NCBI RefSeq assembly: GCF_014654675.1
Contig: NZ_BNBC01000003.1
Span: 1-43,073 of the forward strand
Direction of reading: 5' to 3'
Length of the DNA stretch: 43,073 bases
Source of the DNA: Streptomyces spiralis
GTDB taxonomy: Bacteria; Actinomycetota; Actinomycetes; Streptomycetales; Streptomycetaceae
Shown here: positions 22,928 to 30,271 of the stretch, piece after piece
Position numbering within the stretch: the first letter of the stretch is position 1
How the letters are laid out: every line of letters starts with the position of its first letter
Notes under the pieces: model-generated
Database searches by the model: none
Told to the model about the DNA's origin: nothing
What the model saw: only the letters and a program-made list of their open reading frames with translations
Position numbers and translations under genes: made by a program

Positions 22928-23103
22928 CTCGGCACCCTAGCGCGCGATGATCTCCGTACGACAGCTTGGGCAGGCCTCGCTGCCGTGTTCCAACGAACCA
23001 TCAACTGGAGAACCAGAAGCCGCAGCGGAAGGGACATCCGCTCGTGCGGACGCCCCAATCACTACGACAGCCTGTCGGGTCACCGCCGCTCAGCCGAGAA
23101 CGG

Positions 23104-23766
23104 TCATTCGCGCACGCCCCGCTGGCTCGGCCCGTAACAGGCGCTTGCCGCTCCTGTGATCAACGCCCAGTAGCGGTCGCCGAATGACCAGTGCCACCAC
23201 TCCGTCGGGTAGTTCACCAAGCCGGCGGCCGTCAGCGCTCGGCCCAGAATCTCTCGGTGGGCGCTCGCCCGCTCGCTGATCCCGGCGGCGTCGGTGTAGC
23301 AGGCGCCGGCGCTCTCCTCCGGCGTCGCGTTCATAGGCGTACCCATATCGAGCTCTCGGCCGTCCGCATCCGCGAGTGTCAGATCCACCGCCGCTCCCGC
23401 GCTGTGCGGCGCGATCTCGGGGGGTGACACGAAGCGGCTCGCCGCCGACCGGATCTGCTCGTCAGACCATCCAGGGTGCTCAACTCGCAGTCTCGCCGCA
23501 TACCTCTCGAAATACCGGCGCTGCAGCCCCGGGGGACGATAACCCTCGACCACCAAGAACCTCAGGCCGGCCGGCAACTGCGTCTGCGCCTGACGCAGAC
23601 GCTCCAGGACGCCTTCGCGCAGGTAGAAGAAGGCGTCCGAGTCGTTCTGCTTCCGCAGGTCCACAAGGAGCGGACCGCCCCTCCGGATGTCGATGAGCGG
23701 CTCACCGCACTCGTGCACGGGGATGGCCGCGACTCGTGGATCCGACATCAAGATGATCTCAGTCAT
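23104..23766 (-). CDS. D-alanyl-D-alanine dipeptidase, VanX-like (peptidase family M15D)
   Basis: About 220 residues from ATG 23766. VanX-type residues are all present: Arg in EGYRPPG (about 77), zinc ligands His and Asp in PHSAGAAVDLTL (about 121 and 128), and Glu and His in PTEWWHWSFGD (about 189 and 192). The enzyme should cleave D-Ala-D-Ala. In glycopeptide-resistant bacteria VanX removes the drug target precursor, but many actinomycetes carry stand-alone homologues for peptidoglycan recycling. No vanH, vanA or vanRS gene is adjacent, so resistance should not be assumed. The frame extends to 23889 but upstream residues lack family character. No signal peptide; cytoplasmic. Confidence 0.92.
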   Translation of the reverse strand: MTEIILMSDPRVAAIPVHECGEPLIDIRRGGPLLVDLRKQNDSDAFFYLREGVLERLRQAQTQLPAGLRFLVVEGYRPPGLQRRYFERYAARLRVEHPGWSDEQIRSAASRFVSPPEIAPHSAGAAVDLTLADADGRELDMGTPMNATPEESAGACYTDAAGISERASAHREILGRALTAAGLVNYPTEWWHWSFGDRYWALITGAASACYGPSQRGVRE

Positions 23767-24128
23767 CCCGCGATGATCTCGCAGGTGCTTCTGGAGCCCG
23801 AGTTCACCTGGTTCAGCAACGAGGACCTGACCGCCATCGGGGACGCACTCGGACATCCAGTGCAGCAAATCAGGGCCCACATCTGACACACCTCAGCCCG
23901 CGAGGCCCGATATCACGAGTTCAAGTTCAGTTGCCGAGGGCACTTCTGGAGGACCAGGGGCCGTATGGTCCCGCGCACTGGACCAGGGCCAGGGACGGAT
24001 ACTGGATTAACGTGGCATTCCCGAAACGGACTTGGACCGCCTTGTCCACGCCGCACTCCTCGCTCACGCCGCTGACTCAGACCATCAATTCGGTGGCGAG
24101 CGGTGTTGCCGCACACGAGGATGCCCGG
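23767..24128. other. gene-free stretch between vanX-like and dinB-like genes
   Basis: A 37-codon plus-strand frame (23774-23887) ends in WFSNEDLTAIGDALGHPV, which looks protein-like but has no ribosome site and no recognised family. The rest holds no feature I can support. Confidence 0.4.
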
Positions 24129-24707
24129 ATGGAATCAATTGAGCGCATGAATGAACCAGAGGTAACTCGGTGGACGCAGGCGACCGTCTATCCGGACATG
24201 TGGGTCGATCCGGACGAGGATCCGCGCGAGAGCGATGCCGAGAGCGTCGATGAACGCAGTACGCTGCTCGACGGTCTGCGTCACTACCGCCTCACCATGG
24301 AAATGAAATGCGCCGGCCTGGACGCCGAACAGATGGCCGTGCGCGCCGTACCGCCGTCCACGATGTCCCTGCTCGGGCTGGTGCGGCACATGGCCGAGGA
24401 TGAACGACACTTTCGCCGGTTGGCCGGTGAGGACTCGCCCAGGATCTACCGCACCGCCGAAGACCGCGACGGCGACTGGAACGGCGCGACCGCCGACCCG
24501 GCGGTCGTGGAGGACGCCTGGCGTCAGTGGCGGGCCGAGATGGAACTGACCGACCGGTTCATAGCCCGCTTCCCCGACCTCGGCACCCGACCTGGTGGGG
24601 ACGCCCAGCTTCGCGACATCTTGGTGATGCAGATCGCCGAGTACGCGCGGCACTGCGGCCACGCCGACCTCCTCCGCGAGCGGATCGACGGCCGAGTAGG
24701 CCAGTGA
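24129..24707 (+). CDS. DinB-family (DUF664) protein
   Basis: About 192 residues of the DinB/YfiT four-helix fold. Motifs are STLLDGLRHYRLTMEMKCAG, VPPSTMSLLGLVRHMAEDER with the first His of the metal triad, and ILVMQIAEYARHCGHADLLR with the last two His. Metal triad complete. In actinobacteria the family includes mycothiol-dependent S-transferases used in detoxification, a possible role here. ATG 24129 or 24147 are both plausible starts; the open frame reaches 23931 but those residues lack family character. Confidence 0.9.
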   Translation: MESIERMNEPEVTRWTQATVYPDMWVDPDEDPRESDAESVDERSTLLDGLRHYRLTMEMKCAGLDAEQMAVRAVPPSTMSLLGLVRHMAEDERHFRRLAGEDSPRIYRTAEDRDGDWNGATADPAVVEDAWRQWRAEMELTDRFIARFPDLGTRPGGDAQLRDILVMQIAEYARHCGHADLLRERIDGRVGQ

Positions 24708-24829
24708 TCACGGCCGGTTGTGCGTACGGCGGCGACCGCGTCCAGGTCCTGGTGGGTGTGTCGTGACGGGTCGGTGACCTGGGAACAGTGCTGCCGCGGC
24801 AGGCCGTTGACCCTTCCGTGTCGAGCACA

Positions 24830-25021
24830 CCTCCGAGTCCGGGCCAGAAGTGTCTCCTGGCCCAGCGCGGTTACGGCCGCACCGACGCCCCTGCGGACGT
24901 CAGCGGCTGCAGCCTGCGCAACAATCAGAGCGTCCAGGAACTCCTCCACGCGAGCGACCTGGTCCTTGAGCAGGTATCCCACACCCTGCGTGTCGGAGCT
25001 GAGGAGTTCGATGGCGTAGCG
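24830..25021 (-). pseudogene. fragment of a NarL/LuxR-type response regulator
   Basis: The minus-strand frame contains RYAIELLSSDTQGVGYLLKD, then QVARVEEFLDAL, then a degenerate stretch and LLARTRR. This matches the end of a response-regulator receiver domain, with the conserved Lys in GYLLKD, and the linker leading to a LuxR HTH. The start with its phosphorylated Asp and the HTH are missing. It lies within a 350-base gene-free stretch (24708-25058) next to tetR. I saw no histidine kinase. Confidence 0.65.
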
Positions 25022-25058
25022 CTTCGGGCCGCCCGGCCTTCGGACCACGGCACCGCCC

Positions 25059-25733
25059 TCAGGCCAGCCGCCGCAGGCCGTTCTCGAGGAGGTCGAAGGC
25101 GTGCTGCGCGTCGGCGACCGCGCCCGGGTAGCGCGCGTCGGCGGATTCGCCGAAGGCGAGGCGGTCGGCGTTGTCGGAGGCCAGGGCCCACTGCACACCG
25201 ACGATCTGGACGGCGGCCAGACGCGCCGTCAACTCCGTGGTGTCTGCGGTCTCCTGGAGTGCCTGGGCGAGCGCACGCTCGGCGCCCGACCTGAACCGAT
25301 CCATCCGGGCGACCAGGGAGGGCGCTGCGAGGATCATCCGGTGCACCCGGCGCACCTGCGGGTGGTCGTTGAGGCCGGTGATCGGGTCGCGGTCGCGGAG
25401 GCCGTCGAGGAAGTGCGCGCGCAGCGCGGCCAGCGGGGTGGTGCCGGGCGGACGGGCCCGCACGACGCGGGCGGACTCGGCCTCGTGATCGGCGAGGCGG
25501 TGCACGACCAGGTCTTCCTTGGAGGGGAAGTAGGCGAACAGGGTGCGCTTGGAGACCTCTGCCGCCTCGGCGACCTGAGCCACGGAGGTCTCGTTGAACC
25601 CGTGCTCCAGGAACAGGTGGATCGCGGCGTCGGAGATCGCGGCGCGGGTGCGCTGCTTCTTGCGCTCGCGCAGCCCTGGCTTTCCTTGCTGTCCTGGCTG
25701 TCCCGGCTCCGACCTGCCTTCCACGCCCGCCAC
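25059..25733 (-). CDS. TetR-family transcriptional regulator
   Basis: About 224 residues from GTG 25733. It begins with a Gly/Gln/Pro repeat (PGQPGQQGKPG), then RERKKQRTRAAISDAAIHLF, and HTH segments VAQVAEAAEVSKRTLFAYFP. The ligand-binding part starts near HRLADHEAESARVVRAR. It is divergent from an aromatic-ring hydroxylase and shares a 75-base promoter region with it, so it probably represses the hydroxylase. A much longer minus-strand frame runs through the hydroxylase to 27170 but is an antisense shadow; the regulator itself starts at 25733. Confidence 0.92.
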   Translation of the reverse strand: MAGVEGRSEPGQPGQQGKPGLRERKKQRTRAAISDAAIHLFLEHGFNETSVAQVAEAAEVSKRTLFAYFPSKEDLVVHRLADHEAESARVVRARPPGTTPLAALRAHFLDGLRDRDPITGLNDHPQVRRVHRMILAAPSLVARMDRFRSGAERALAQALQETADTTELTARLAAVQIVGVQWALASDNADRLAFGESADARYPGAVADAQHAFDLLENGLRRLA

Positions 25734-25760
25734 GGTAGCAAAGTCTCCCAAGTGGATTTC

Positions 25761-25781
25761 TGCACCTGGTATACATTTGCA
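25761..25781. promoter_or_regulatory. divergent promoter with TetR-type dyad
   Basis: The imperfect dyad TGCACCTGGTATACATTTGCA is centred on GTATAC. On the plus strand, TG at 25767-25768 plus TATACA (25770-25775) make an extended -10 for the hydroxylase. On the minus strand the same centre gives TATACC as a -10 for tetR. One bound regulator would block both. Confidence 0.55.
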
Positions 25782-25808
25782 CTCAGGCGAGGAAGAGGAG
25801 AGTGCGCC

Positions 25809-27395
25809 GTGGTGGACGAAGTCACCGGGATCGAGGCCATCGAGGCCGAGGTCGTCGTCGTGGGGGCCGGGCCGACCGGGCTGATGCTGGCCTGCGAGCT
25901 GGCACAGGCGGGTGTGGACACGCTGGTCCTGGAGCAGCTGGCGCAGCGCGTCGAGCAGGTGAAGGGCGGCGGGATCCAACCGCGCACCGCCGAGCTGCTG
26001 GAGATGCGCGGGCTGCTGGAGCCGCTGGAGAAGCGGGCTCCGGTGCGCGGTGCGGTGGGCGGGCACTTCGCGACACTGCCGGTGCCGCTGGACTGCTCCC
26101 CCTGGAATACCCGGCATCCTTATCCGATCGGGCTCGCCCAGTGGGAGATCGAGGAGGTGCTGGAGGAGCGCGCGACCGCGCTCGGCGCGCGGATACTGCG
26201 CGGCGCGGCGGTCACGGCAGTGACGCAGGACGCCGACGGGGTCACCGCGGAGACGGCGGACGACCGCCGGGTACGCGCGGGGTGGCTGGTGGCCTGCGAC
26301 GGCGGGCACAGCACGGTGCGGAGGCTGGTCGGGGCGTCCTTCCCCGGGCGGCCGGGCACCCGCCCGGGGGTGCTGGCCGACGTACGGCTGTCCTCGGTGT
26401 CGGAGTTGGTGCCGCGCGAGATCGGGCACATGAACACGATGATGCGCCAGGCGGGCGGCTACTGGGCGATGACCGTCCCGATGCGCGCGGGCTGGTACAG
26501 GTTCACGTTCGGGCCGGTCGGCGAGGGGGCGGTGGATCGCGACACCCCCGTCTCCCGGGAGGAGATCGCCACCGCCCTGGAGGCGCTCTACGGGCCGGAG
26601 ACGGTGCTCGCCGAGGTGAAGAACTCCTCGCGGTTCACCGATGCCACCCGGCAGGTGGAGCAGTACCGCCAGGGCCGCGTGCTGTTCGCCGGCGACGCCG
26701 CGCACATCCACCCGCCGCTCGGTGGCCAAGGGCTCAACCTCGGTGTCCAGGACGCGTTCAACCTCGGCTGGAAGCTGGCCGCGACAGTCCAGGGCCGCGC
26801 CCCCGAGGGCCTGCTGGACAGCTACCACACCGAGCGGCACCCGGTCGCCGCGCAGGTCCTGCACCACACCTCGGCGCAGCGGGTCCTCGCCGATCCGAAC
26901 CCGAGCGAGGACGTGGCCGCACTGCGTGACATCGTCGTCGACCTGCTGCGGCTGCCCGACACCAACCGGCACCTGGCCGGCCTGGTCTCCGGCCTCGCAC
27001 TGGCCTATCCGCTCCCCGGCGACTCCGGCGACTCCGACGGCTCCGACGGCTCCGACGGCGACGGCTCCGGCAGCCACCCGCTGACCGGGCAGCGTGTCCC
27101 GGACGTGGAGCTGATCACCGCGGACGGCGACCTTCCGGTGCGCCTTTCGGCGCTGTTCCGCGAGGGGCATGCGGTGCTGCTCGATCTGGCGGGGGACCTA
27201 CCGCAGGGACTGCGGCTGCCGGAGCGGGTCGACGCCGTCCGGGCCGGGTACGCCCTGGGCGCGGAACCGCTGGGCGCCGACGTGCTGCTGATCCGCCCCG
27301 ACGGCTACGTCTGCTGGGCCGCGACCGGCCCCGCCGACCCCGACGCCCTGCTCGCCGCGATCGCCCGCCACTTGGTCAGGCCGGACGCCGCTTAG
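25809..27395 (+). CDS. FAD-dependent aromatic-ring hydroxylase
   Basis: A 528-residue class A flavin hydroxylase of the type found in polyketide tailoring and aromatic catabolism. It shows AEVVVVGAGPTGLMLACELA (dinucleotide fold), GGIQPRTAELLEMRGL, VACDGGHSTVRRLVGA (DG motif) and GDAAHIHPPLGGQGLNLGVQ (GD motif). A C-terminal thioredoxin-like domain (about 430-528, LLIRPDGYVCWAATG) follows a Gly/Ser/Asp linker (residues about 405-423) encoded by a short repeat of GGCTCCGAC. The GTG at 25809 follows AGAGGAGAG; the open frame continues upstream to 25101 only as an antisense shadow of tetR. The neighbouring TetR is its likely repressor, released by a substrate-like aromatic. Confidence 0.93.
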   Translation: MVDEVTGIEAIEAEVVVVGAGPTGLMLACELAQAGVDTLVLEQLAQRVEQVKGGGIQPRTAELLEMRGLLEPLEKRAPVRGAVGGHFATLPVPLDCSPWNTRHPYPIGLAQWEIEEVLEERATALGARILRGAAVTAVTQDADGVTAETADDRRVRAGWLVACDGGHSTVRRLVGASFPGRPGTRPGVLADVRLSSVSELVPREIGHMNTMMRQAGGYWAMTVPMRAGWYRFTFGPVGEGAVDRDTPVSREEIATALEALYGPETVLAEVKNSSRFTDATRQVEQYRQGRVLFAGDAAHIHPPLGGQGLNLGVQDAFNLGWKLAATVQGRAPEGLLDSYHTERHPVAAQVLHHTSAQRVLADPNPSEDVAALRDIVVDLLRLPDTNRHLAGLVSGLALAYPLPGDSGDSDGSDGSDGDGSGSHPLTGQRVPDVELITADGDLPVRLSALFREGHAVLLDLAGDLPQGLRLPERVDAVRAGYALGAEPLGADVLLIRPDGYVCWAATGPADPDALLAAIARHLVRPDAA

Positions 27396-27439
27396 GCCAC
27401 TGATGGCGCCACCGATCAAGGGCTGCCCACGTAACGGGG

Positions 27440-27456
27440 TGCCACCGGCGGTGGCA
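27440..27456. terminator. hairpin between convergent hydroxylase and merR genes
   Basis: The perfect repeat TGCCACC-GGC-GGTGGCA (27440-27456) lies between two convergent stop codons and could end transcription from both sides. Confidence 0.5.
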
Positions 27457-27474
27457 GCGTGCCGTGGGCGGTGA

Positions 27475-27954
27475 TCAAGACGATCTCCGAGTCCGCGCGG
27501 CAAGCGGCTTGCCGTCTGGCACGCGCGCGGGTGCCGGCACTCGGGGGCTTATCCGCTCGGCGATGAGACGCCGGTAGTTCGGGCACTGGGTGAAGTCCTC
27601 GTGCTCGCAGGTCAGGCCGCCCTCGATGAATTCCAATGAAGCCTGGGCCGCCGCGATTCTCGATCGGAGCTCCTCGGCCTCGTGACGCAGGATCTCGTGC
27701 CGGGTCGTGCGGTCGACGGTGGCGGACAGGCTCCTGATGGTGTCCATTCCGAGACCGGCCTCCTTGCAGAGGAGGATCACCGCCACGCGGGTGAGGTCGT
27801 CGGCGCCGTAGCGGCGGCGTCCGCCCGCGTCCCGACCGGGGTGCAGCAGGCCCATCGACTCCCAGTGCCGCAGGACGTGCGTGGCCAGGCCGAACCGTGC
27901 CGCGAGGGCGCCGATGCTCATCGCGCCGGCGCCGGCGTCTTCGCTTGACTTCAT
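27475..27954 (-). CDS. MerR-family regulator
   Basis: About 159 residues. The MerR winged helix reads MSIGALAARFGLATHVLRHW, then ESMGLLHPGRDAGGRRRYGA, followed by a helical linker (ILRHEAEELRSRIAAAQASL) and a short C-terminal segment with CEHEDFTQCPN, where two Cys and a His could bind a metal or sense oxidation. There is no larger effector domain. Starts at 27954 and 27921 are both possible; a TTAATG -10-like element favours a leaderless 27954 start. It is divergent from a methyltransferase, whose promoter has a MerR-like dyad. Confidence 0.9.
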   Translation of the reverse strand: MKSSEDAGAGAMSIGALAARFGLATHVLRHWESMGLLHPGRDAGGRRRYGADDLTRVAVILLCKEAGLGMDTIRSLSATVDRTTRHEILRHEAEELRSRIAAAQASLEFIEGGLTCEHEDFTQCPNYRRLIAERISPRVPAPARVPDGKPLAARTRRSS

Positions 27955-27975
27955 GCCGACATTAAGTCGCAGCCT
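27945..27975. promoter_or_regulatory. MerR-type operator in the methyltransferase promoter
   Basis: The repeat GACTTCATG-CCGA-CATTAAGTC (27947-27968; 8 of 9 arm bases match) lies behind a -35 TTGACT (27945-27950). A weak -10 CAGCCT (27970-27975) follows after a 19-base spacer, the spacing of MerR-activated promoters. The transcript would begin near 27982, at the ATG (27983), so the methyltransferase mRNA may be leaderless. The operator overlaps the merR start region, allowing autoregulation. Confidence 0.6.
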
Positions 27976-27982
27976 GACGTCC

Positions 27983-28834
27983 ATGTCCAAGAACCAGGAA
28001 GCGGTGGAAGAGCACCGCGACACCAAGGCCCTGCTGTCCCTCCTCGATGCGGCGGACCGGTTGCCGAGCGCCACCCGGCTGCGGGCTCGCTCCTACGAAC
28101 TGCTCTCTCTCGTCCCGGGCTCGACCGTCGTGGACGTCGGCTGCGGCGCCGGACGCGCCGTCGCCGAGCTGGCCGAACGCGGGGTCCGAGCGGTGGGCGT
28201 GGACCCGGACCCGTGGATGCTGTCCGCGGCCCGGGAACGGTGGTCGGCGGCCGAGTTCCGGGAGGCGGGCGCGGAGGATCTGCCGTTCGCCGACCGAAGT
28301 GTGCACGGCTACCGCGCCGACAAGGTGCTCCACATACTTCCGGAGCCGGGACGCGCGCTGGCGGAAGCGCGGCGCGTCCTCCGCCCGGGCGGCAGGATCG
28401 TCCTGGTCGGGCAGGACTGGGACGCGGTCGTGATCGACTCTGATGACGCGGCCCTCACCCGCACGATCGTGCACGCCCGTGCCGACCTCCTGGGCGCGCC
28501 TCGCGCCGCCCGCCAGTACCGCAACCTGCTCCTGGACGGCGGCTTCGACGGCGTCACGGTCGAGGTGCACACCACCGTGTTCACCGACCCCGCGATGCTG
28601 TCGCTGCTCACCAGGCTCGCGGACCCGGCCTGCACGAGCGGTGCCGTCAGCCGTGACCAGGCGGACCAGTGGCTCGCCGAGCAGCGCCGACGCGCCGAGG
28701 CCGGCCGCCTCCTCATCGCCATCCCGTTCTTCGTGGCCGCTGCCTCCGTCCCCGCCCAGGCCCAGGACCTGTCCGACGGGTCACGTCATCGACCCCGCAC
28801 CCGACAGCACTGTCACCCGAATGGCCCAACATGA
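27983..28834 (+). CDS. class I SAM-dependent methyltransferase
   Basis: About 283 residues with the class I methyltransferase core: motif I VVDVGCGAGRAVAELAERG (about residues 50-68), motif II VGVDPDPWML (Asp binding the ribose) and LRPGGRIVLVGQDWD (motif III). The fold resembles UbiE-like and small-molecule methyltransferases of actinobacteria. The end departs from the family after IPFFVAAASVP; the last 30 residues (SRHRPRTRQHCHPNGPT) look like a read-through or frameshifted tail. It begins at ATG 27983, at the end of the MerR operator, so it should respond to the MerR ligand, which could also be the methylation substrate. Confidence 0.9.
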   Translation: MSKNQEAVEEHRDTKALLSLLDAADRLPSATRLRARSYELLSLVPGSTVVDVGCGAGRAVAELAERGVRAVGVDPDPWMLSAARERWSAAEFREAGAEDLPFADRSVHGYRADKVLHILPEPGRALAEARRVLRPGGRIVLVGQDWDAVVIDSDDAALTRTIVHARADLLGAPRAARQYRNLLLDGGFDGVTVEVHTTVFTDPAMLSLLTRLADPACTSGAVSRDQADQWLAEQRRRAEAGRLLIAIPFFVAAASVPAQAQDLSDGSRHRPRTRQHCHPNGPT

Positions 28835-28907
28835 CGTGCCACCCACATGGGTGAAGATCAAGCTGACTAGTGGCCCCAACCGAGGCAATCCGTGAAAGGG
28901 GAACCAC

Positions 28908-29114
28908 ATGCGCATTCGACGAATCCTCGCCGCCGTCATCGCCACGGCAGCCCTCGCCGGACTCGGCCTCACAGGCGCCGCCACCGCCACCGCCGCCACA
29001 CAGGGTGCCCGATCCAGCGTCACCCCTTCTGAGTGCAAGCAGGGCGGCGGAATGCCCGATCTGATGGACAACCTCTGCAAGGGCGGTATGCACGACGGGC
29101 AGGCGATCGACTAG
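28908..29114 (+). CDS. small secreted protein
   Basis: A 68-residue peptide from ATG 28908 with an AAAGGGGAA ribosome site. An N-terminal signal (RRILAAVIATAALAGLGLTG then AATATAA) predicts cleavage near residue 30. The mature part of about 38 residues contains two cysteines (SECKQGGGMPDLMDNLCKGG), which could form a disulfide. It may be one of the many tiny secreted streptomycete proteins of unknown role. A strong hairpin 11 bases after the stop marks the gene end. Confidence 0.8.
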   Translation: MRIRRILAAVIATAALAGLGLTGAATATAATQGARSSVTPSECKQGGGMPDLMDNLCKGGMHDGQAID

Positions 29115-29124
29115 ACGCCACAAG

Positions 29125-29153
29125 GCGCCCCGCAGTCACGCGCCGCGGGGCGC
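29125..29153 (+). terminator. hairpin terminator after the small secreted protein
   Basis: A perfect 9-bp GC stem GCGCCCCGC (29125-29133) and GCGGGGCGC (29145-29153) with an 11-base loop starts 11 bases after the stop. Confidence 0.75.
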
Positions 29154-29217
29154 TCCCGCGCGAGCATAGCCGGGAGAGTCGCAGGGACTGTGCCGACCCG
29201 TCGGACACACCAGATCC

Positions 29218-29400
29218 TTGCATCTGCCGTCCCGCTTCCGTTGGTGGAAGACGGTTCACGACCATCATCGCAGGTGGTCGGCGGACGGCACGTGGGAGAA
29301 GATCCTGAGGGCCGTCCGGGCCGATGCCGATGCCGGAGGCCGGATCGACCGGAGCATGGTCAGCGTCGACTCCACGACCTGCCGCGCTCATCGGCACGCG
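29218..29400 (+). pseudogene. IS5-family transposase fragment
   Basis: A frame of about 60 residues contains FRWWKTVHDHHRRWSADGTW, then KILRAVRADADAGGRIDRSM and VSVDSTTCRAHRHAA. This matches IS5-group transposases as I know them (WRTVYDRHRRWSADGTW, DWSMVSVDSTVCRAHQHAAGA), including the first Asp of the DDE triad (SVDST). The second Asp and the Glu, and both IS ends, are missing. The frame continues into the acetyltransferase region by chance or fusion. No target-site duplication is visible. Confidence 0.75.
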
Positions 29401-29457
29401 GCCGTGACGCGCCGACCGATGGCTGTCGTTGGCGCGTGCGGTCGGCGTCGGGCGATC

Positions 29458-30051
29458 ATGGTGCATGACTCGCGCTGTGTCGACGCCGCCCGTCATCGCC
29501 TCCGGCCTGCTCGGTGGCTCCCCCCAACCCGTGCTCCCCCCGCCACCGGGGGCTTGCTGCTGCGCCCCTGGGAGGAAGCCGACGCACCGGCGTTCCTGTC
29601 TGCCTACCAGGACGATGAGATCCGCCGCTGGCACACGCGTCGACCCACCACCGATCTCCAGGTCCGGGAATGGTTCGACACATATCGCCAGGACTGGAAA
29701 CACGAGAAGGGGGGCCACTGGGCGATCACCCGCGACGGCGTCGAGGTACTCGGCCGGATCGCACTACGTGGTCTGAACTTCGACGACGGCACGGCAGACG
29801 TGGCCTACTGGGTGCTCCCGGCCGCCCGCGGCGCCGGTGTGGCCTCGCGCGGCCTGTCGGCGCTCACCGCCTGGGCCCTGGACGAGGTCGGCTTCCACCG
29901 GCTGGAGCTGGACCACTCGACCCACAACCACGCCTCGTGCAGGGTCGCCACCAAGTCCGGTTACCTCCTGGAAGGCACCAAGCGCAGCGCCGCCGTGCAT
30001 GACGACGGCCGGCACGACATGCATCTGCATGCCCGCATCCGAGGCGACTGA
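29458..30051 (+). CDS. GNAT-family N-acetyltransferase
   Basis: The core, from about 29557 on, is a typical RimJ/RimL-like GNAT: GLLLRPWEEADAPAFLSAYQ, then RRWHTRRP, VLGRIALRGLNFDDGTADVA, YWVLPAARGAGVASRGLSAL (acetyl-CoA loop RGxGxA) and HRLELDHSTHNHASCRVATK followed by GYLLEGTKRS. The N-terminus is ambiguous. In this frame ATG 29458 gives residues unlike the family, whereas ATG 29465 in another frame gives MTRAVSTPPVIASGLLGGSP, a plausible real start. A one- or two-base shift in the C-run near 29540-29555 would join them. The frame also stays open upstream into the IS5 relic. Confidence 0.8.
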   Translation: MVHDSRCVDAARHRLRPARWLPPTRAPPATGGLLLRPWEEADAPAFLSAYQDDEIRRWHTRRPTTDLQVREWFDTYRQDWKHEKGGHWAITRDGVEVLGRIALRGLNFDDGTADVAYWVLPAARGAGVASRGLSALTAWALDEVGFHRLELDHSTHNHASCRVATKSGYLLEGTKRSAAVHDDGRHDMHLHARIRGD

Positions 30052-30132
30052 GCCCGGCCGCCGCGCTGTCTCGCCGAGGGACCCCGTTGTCGTCCCGGCC
30101 ACCCCTCGACCGTGCGTCCCGCGGGCCGTGGG

Positions 30133-30157
30133 AGGGGTGTACTGCCGGTACACCCCT
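30133..30157. promoter_or_regulatory. perfect palindrome, candidate repressor operator
   Basis: A 25-base perfect inverted repeat, AGGGGTGTAC-TGCCG-GTACACCCCT, lies upstream of the truncated alcohol dehydrogenase. Length and symmetry fit a TetR-type operator. No matching regulator gene is near, so its owner may have been lost with the deleted 5' part. It could also act as a hairpin. Confidence 0.5.
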
Positions 30158-30271
30158 TGCTGGTGACTCGCTGCCCGCGCGGAAGAGCGGTTGTCTGGAA
30201 GACGTGGCACCCCGGCCACCCCGGGCGTGCCCGGGCCCGCCCGTGTGCGGGCGCGGACGGCCCGGCCTTCT

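Noticed and set aside
23104..23766. Annotating the VanX-like gene as vancomycin resistance
   Set aside because: No vanH, vanA or vanRS neighbours are present. Stand-alone homologues are common in actinomycetes.
23774..23887. 37-codon plus-strand frame ending in IGDALGHPVQQIRAHI
   Set aside because: It looks protein-like but lacks a ribosome site and a recognisable family, and lies 8 bases from a divergent start. I noted it in the gap entry only.
25101..25808. Upstream extension of the hydroxylase frame to 25101
   Set aside because: It runs antisense to tetR and has no family character. A ribosome site before GTG 25809 gives a better start.
25734..27170. Long minus-strand open frame through the hydroxylase (703 residues in all when continued into tetR)
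   Set aside because: It is antisense to a gene with clear FAD motifs and only its last third, the TetR part, has family character. High GC content keeps such frames open.
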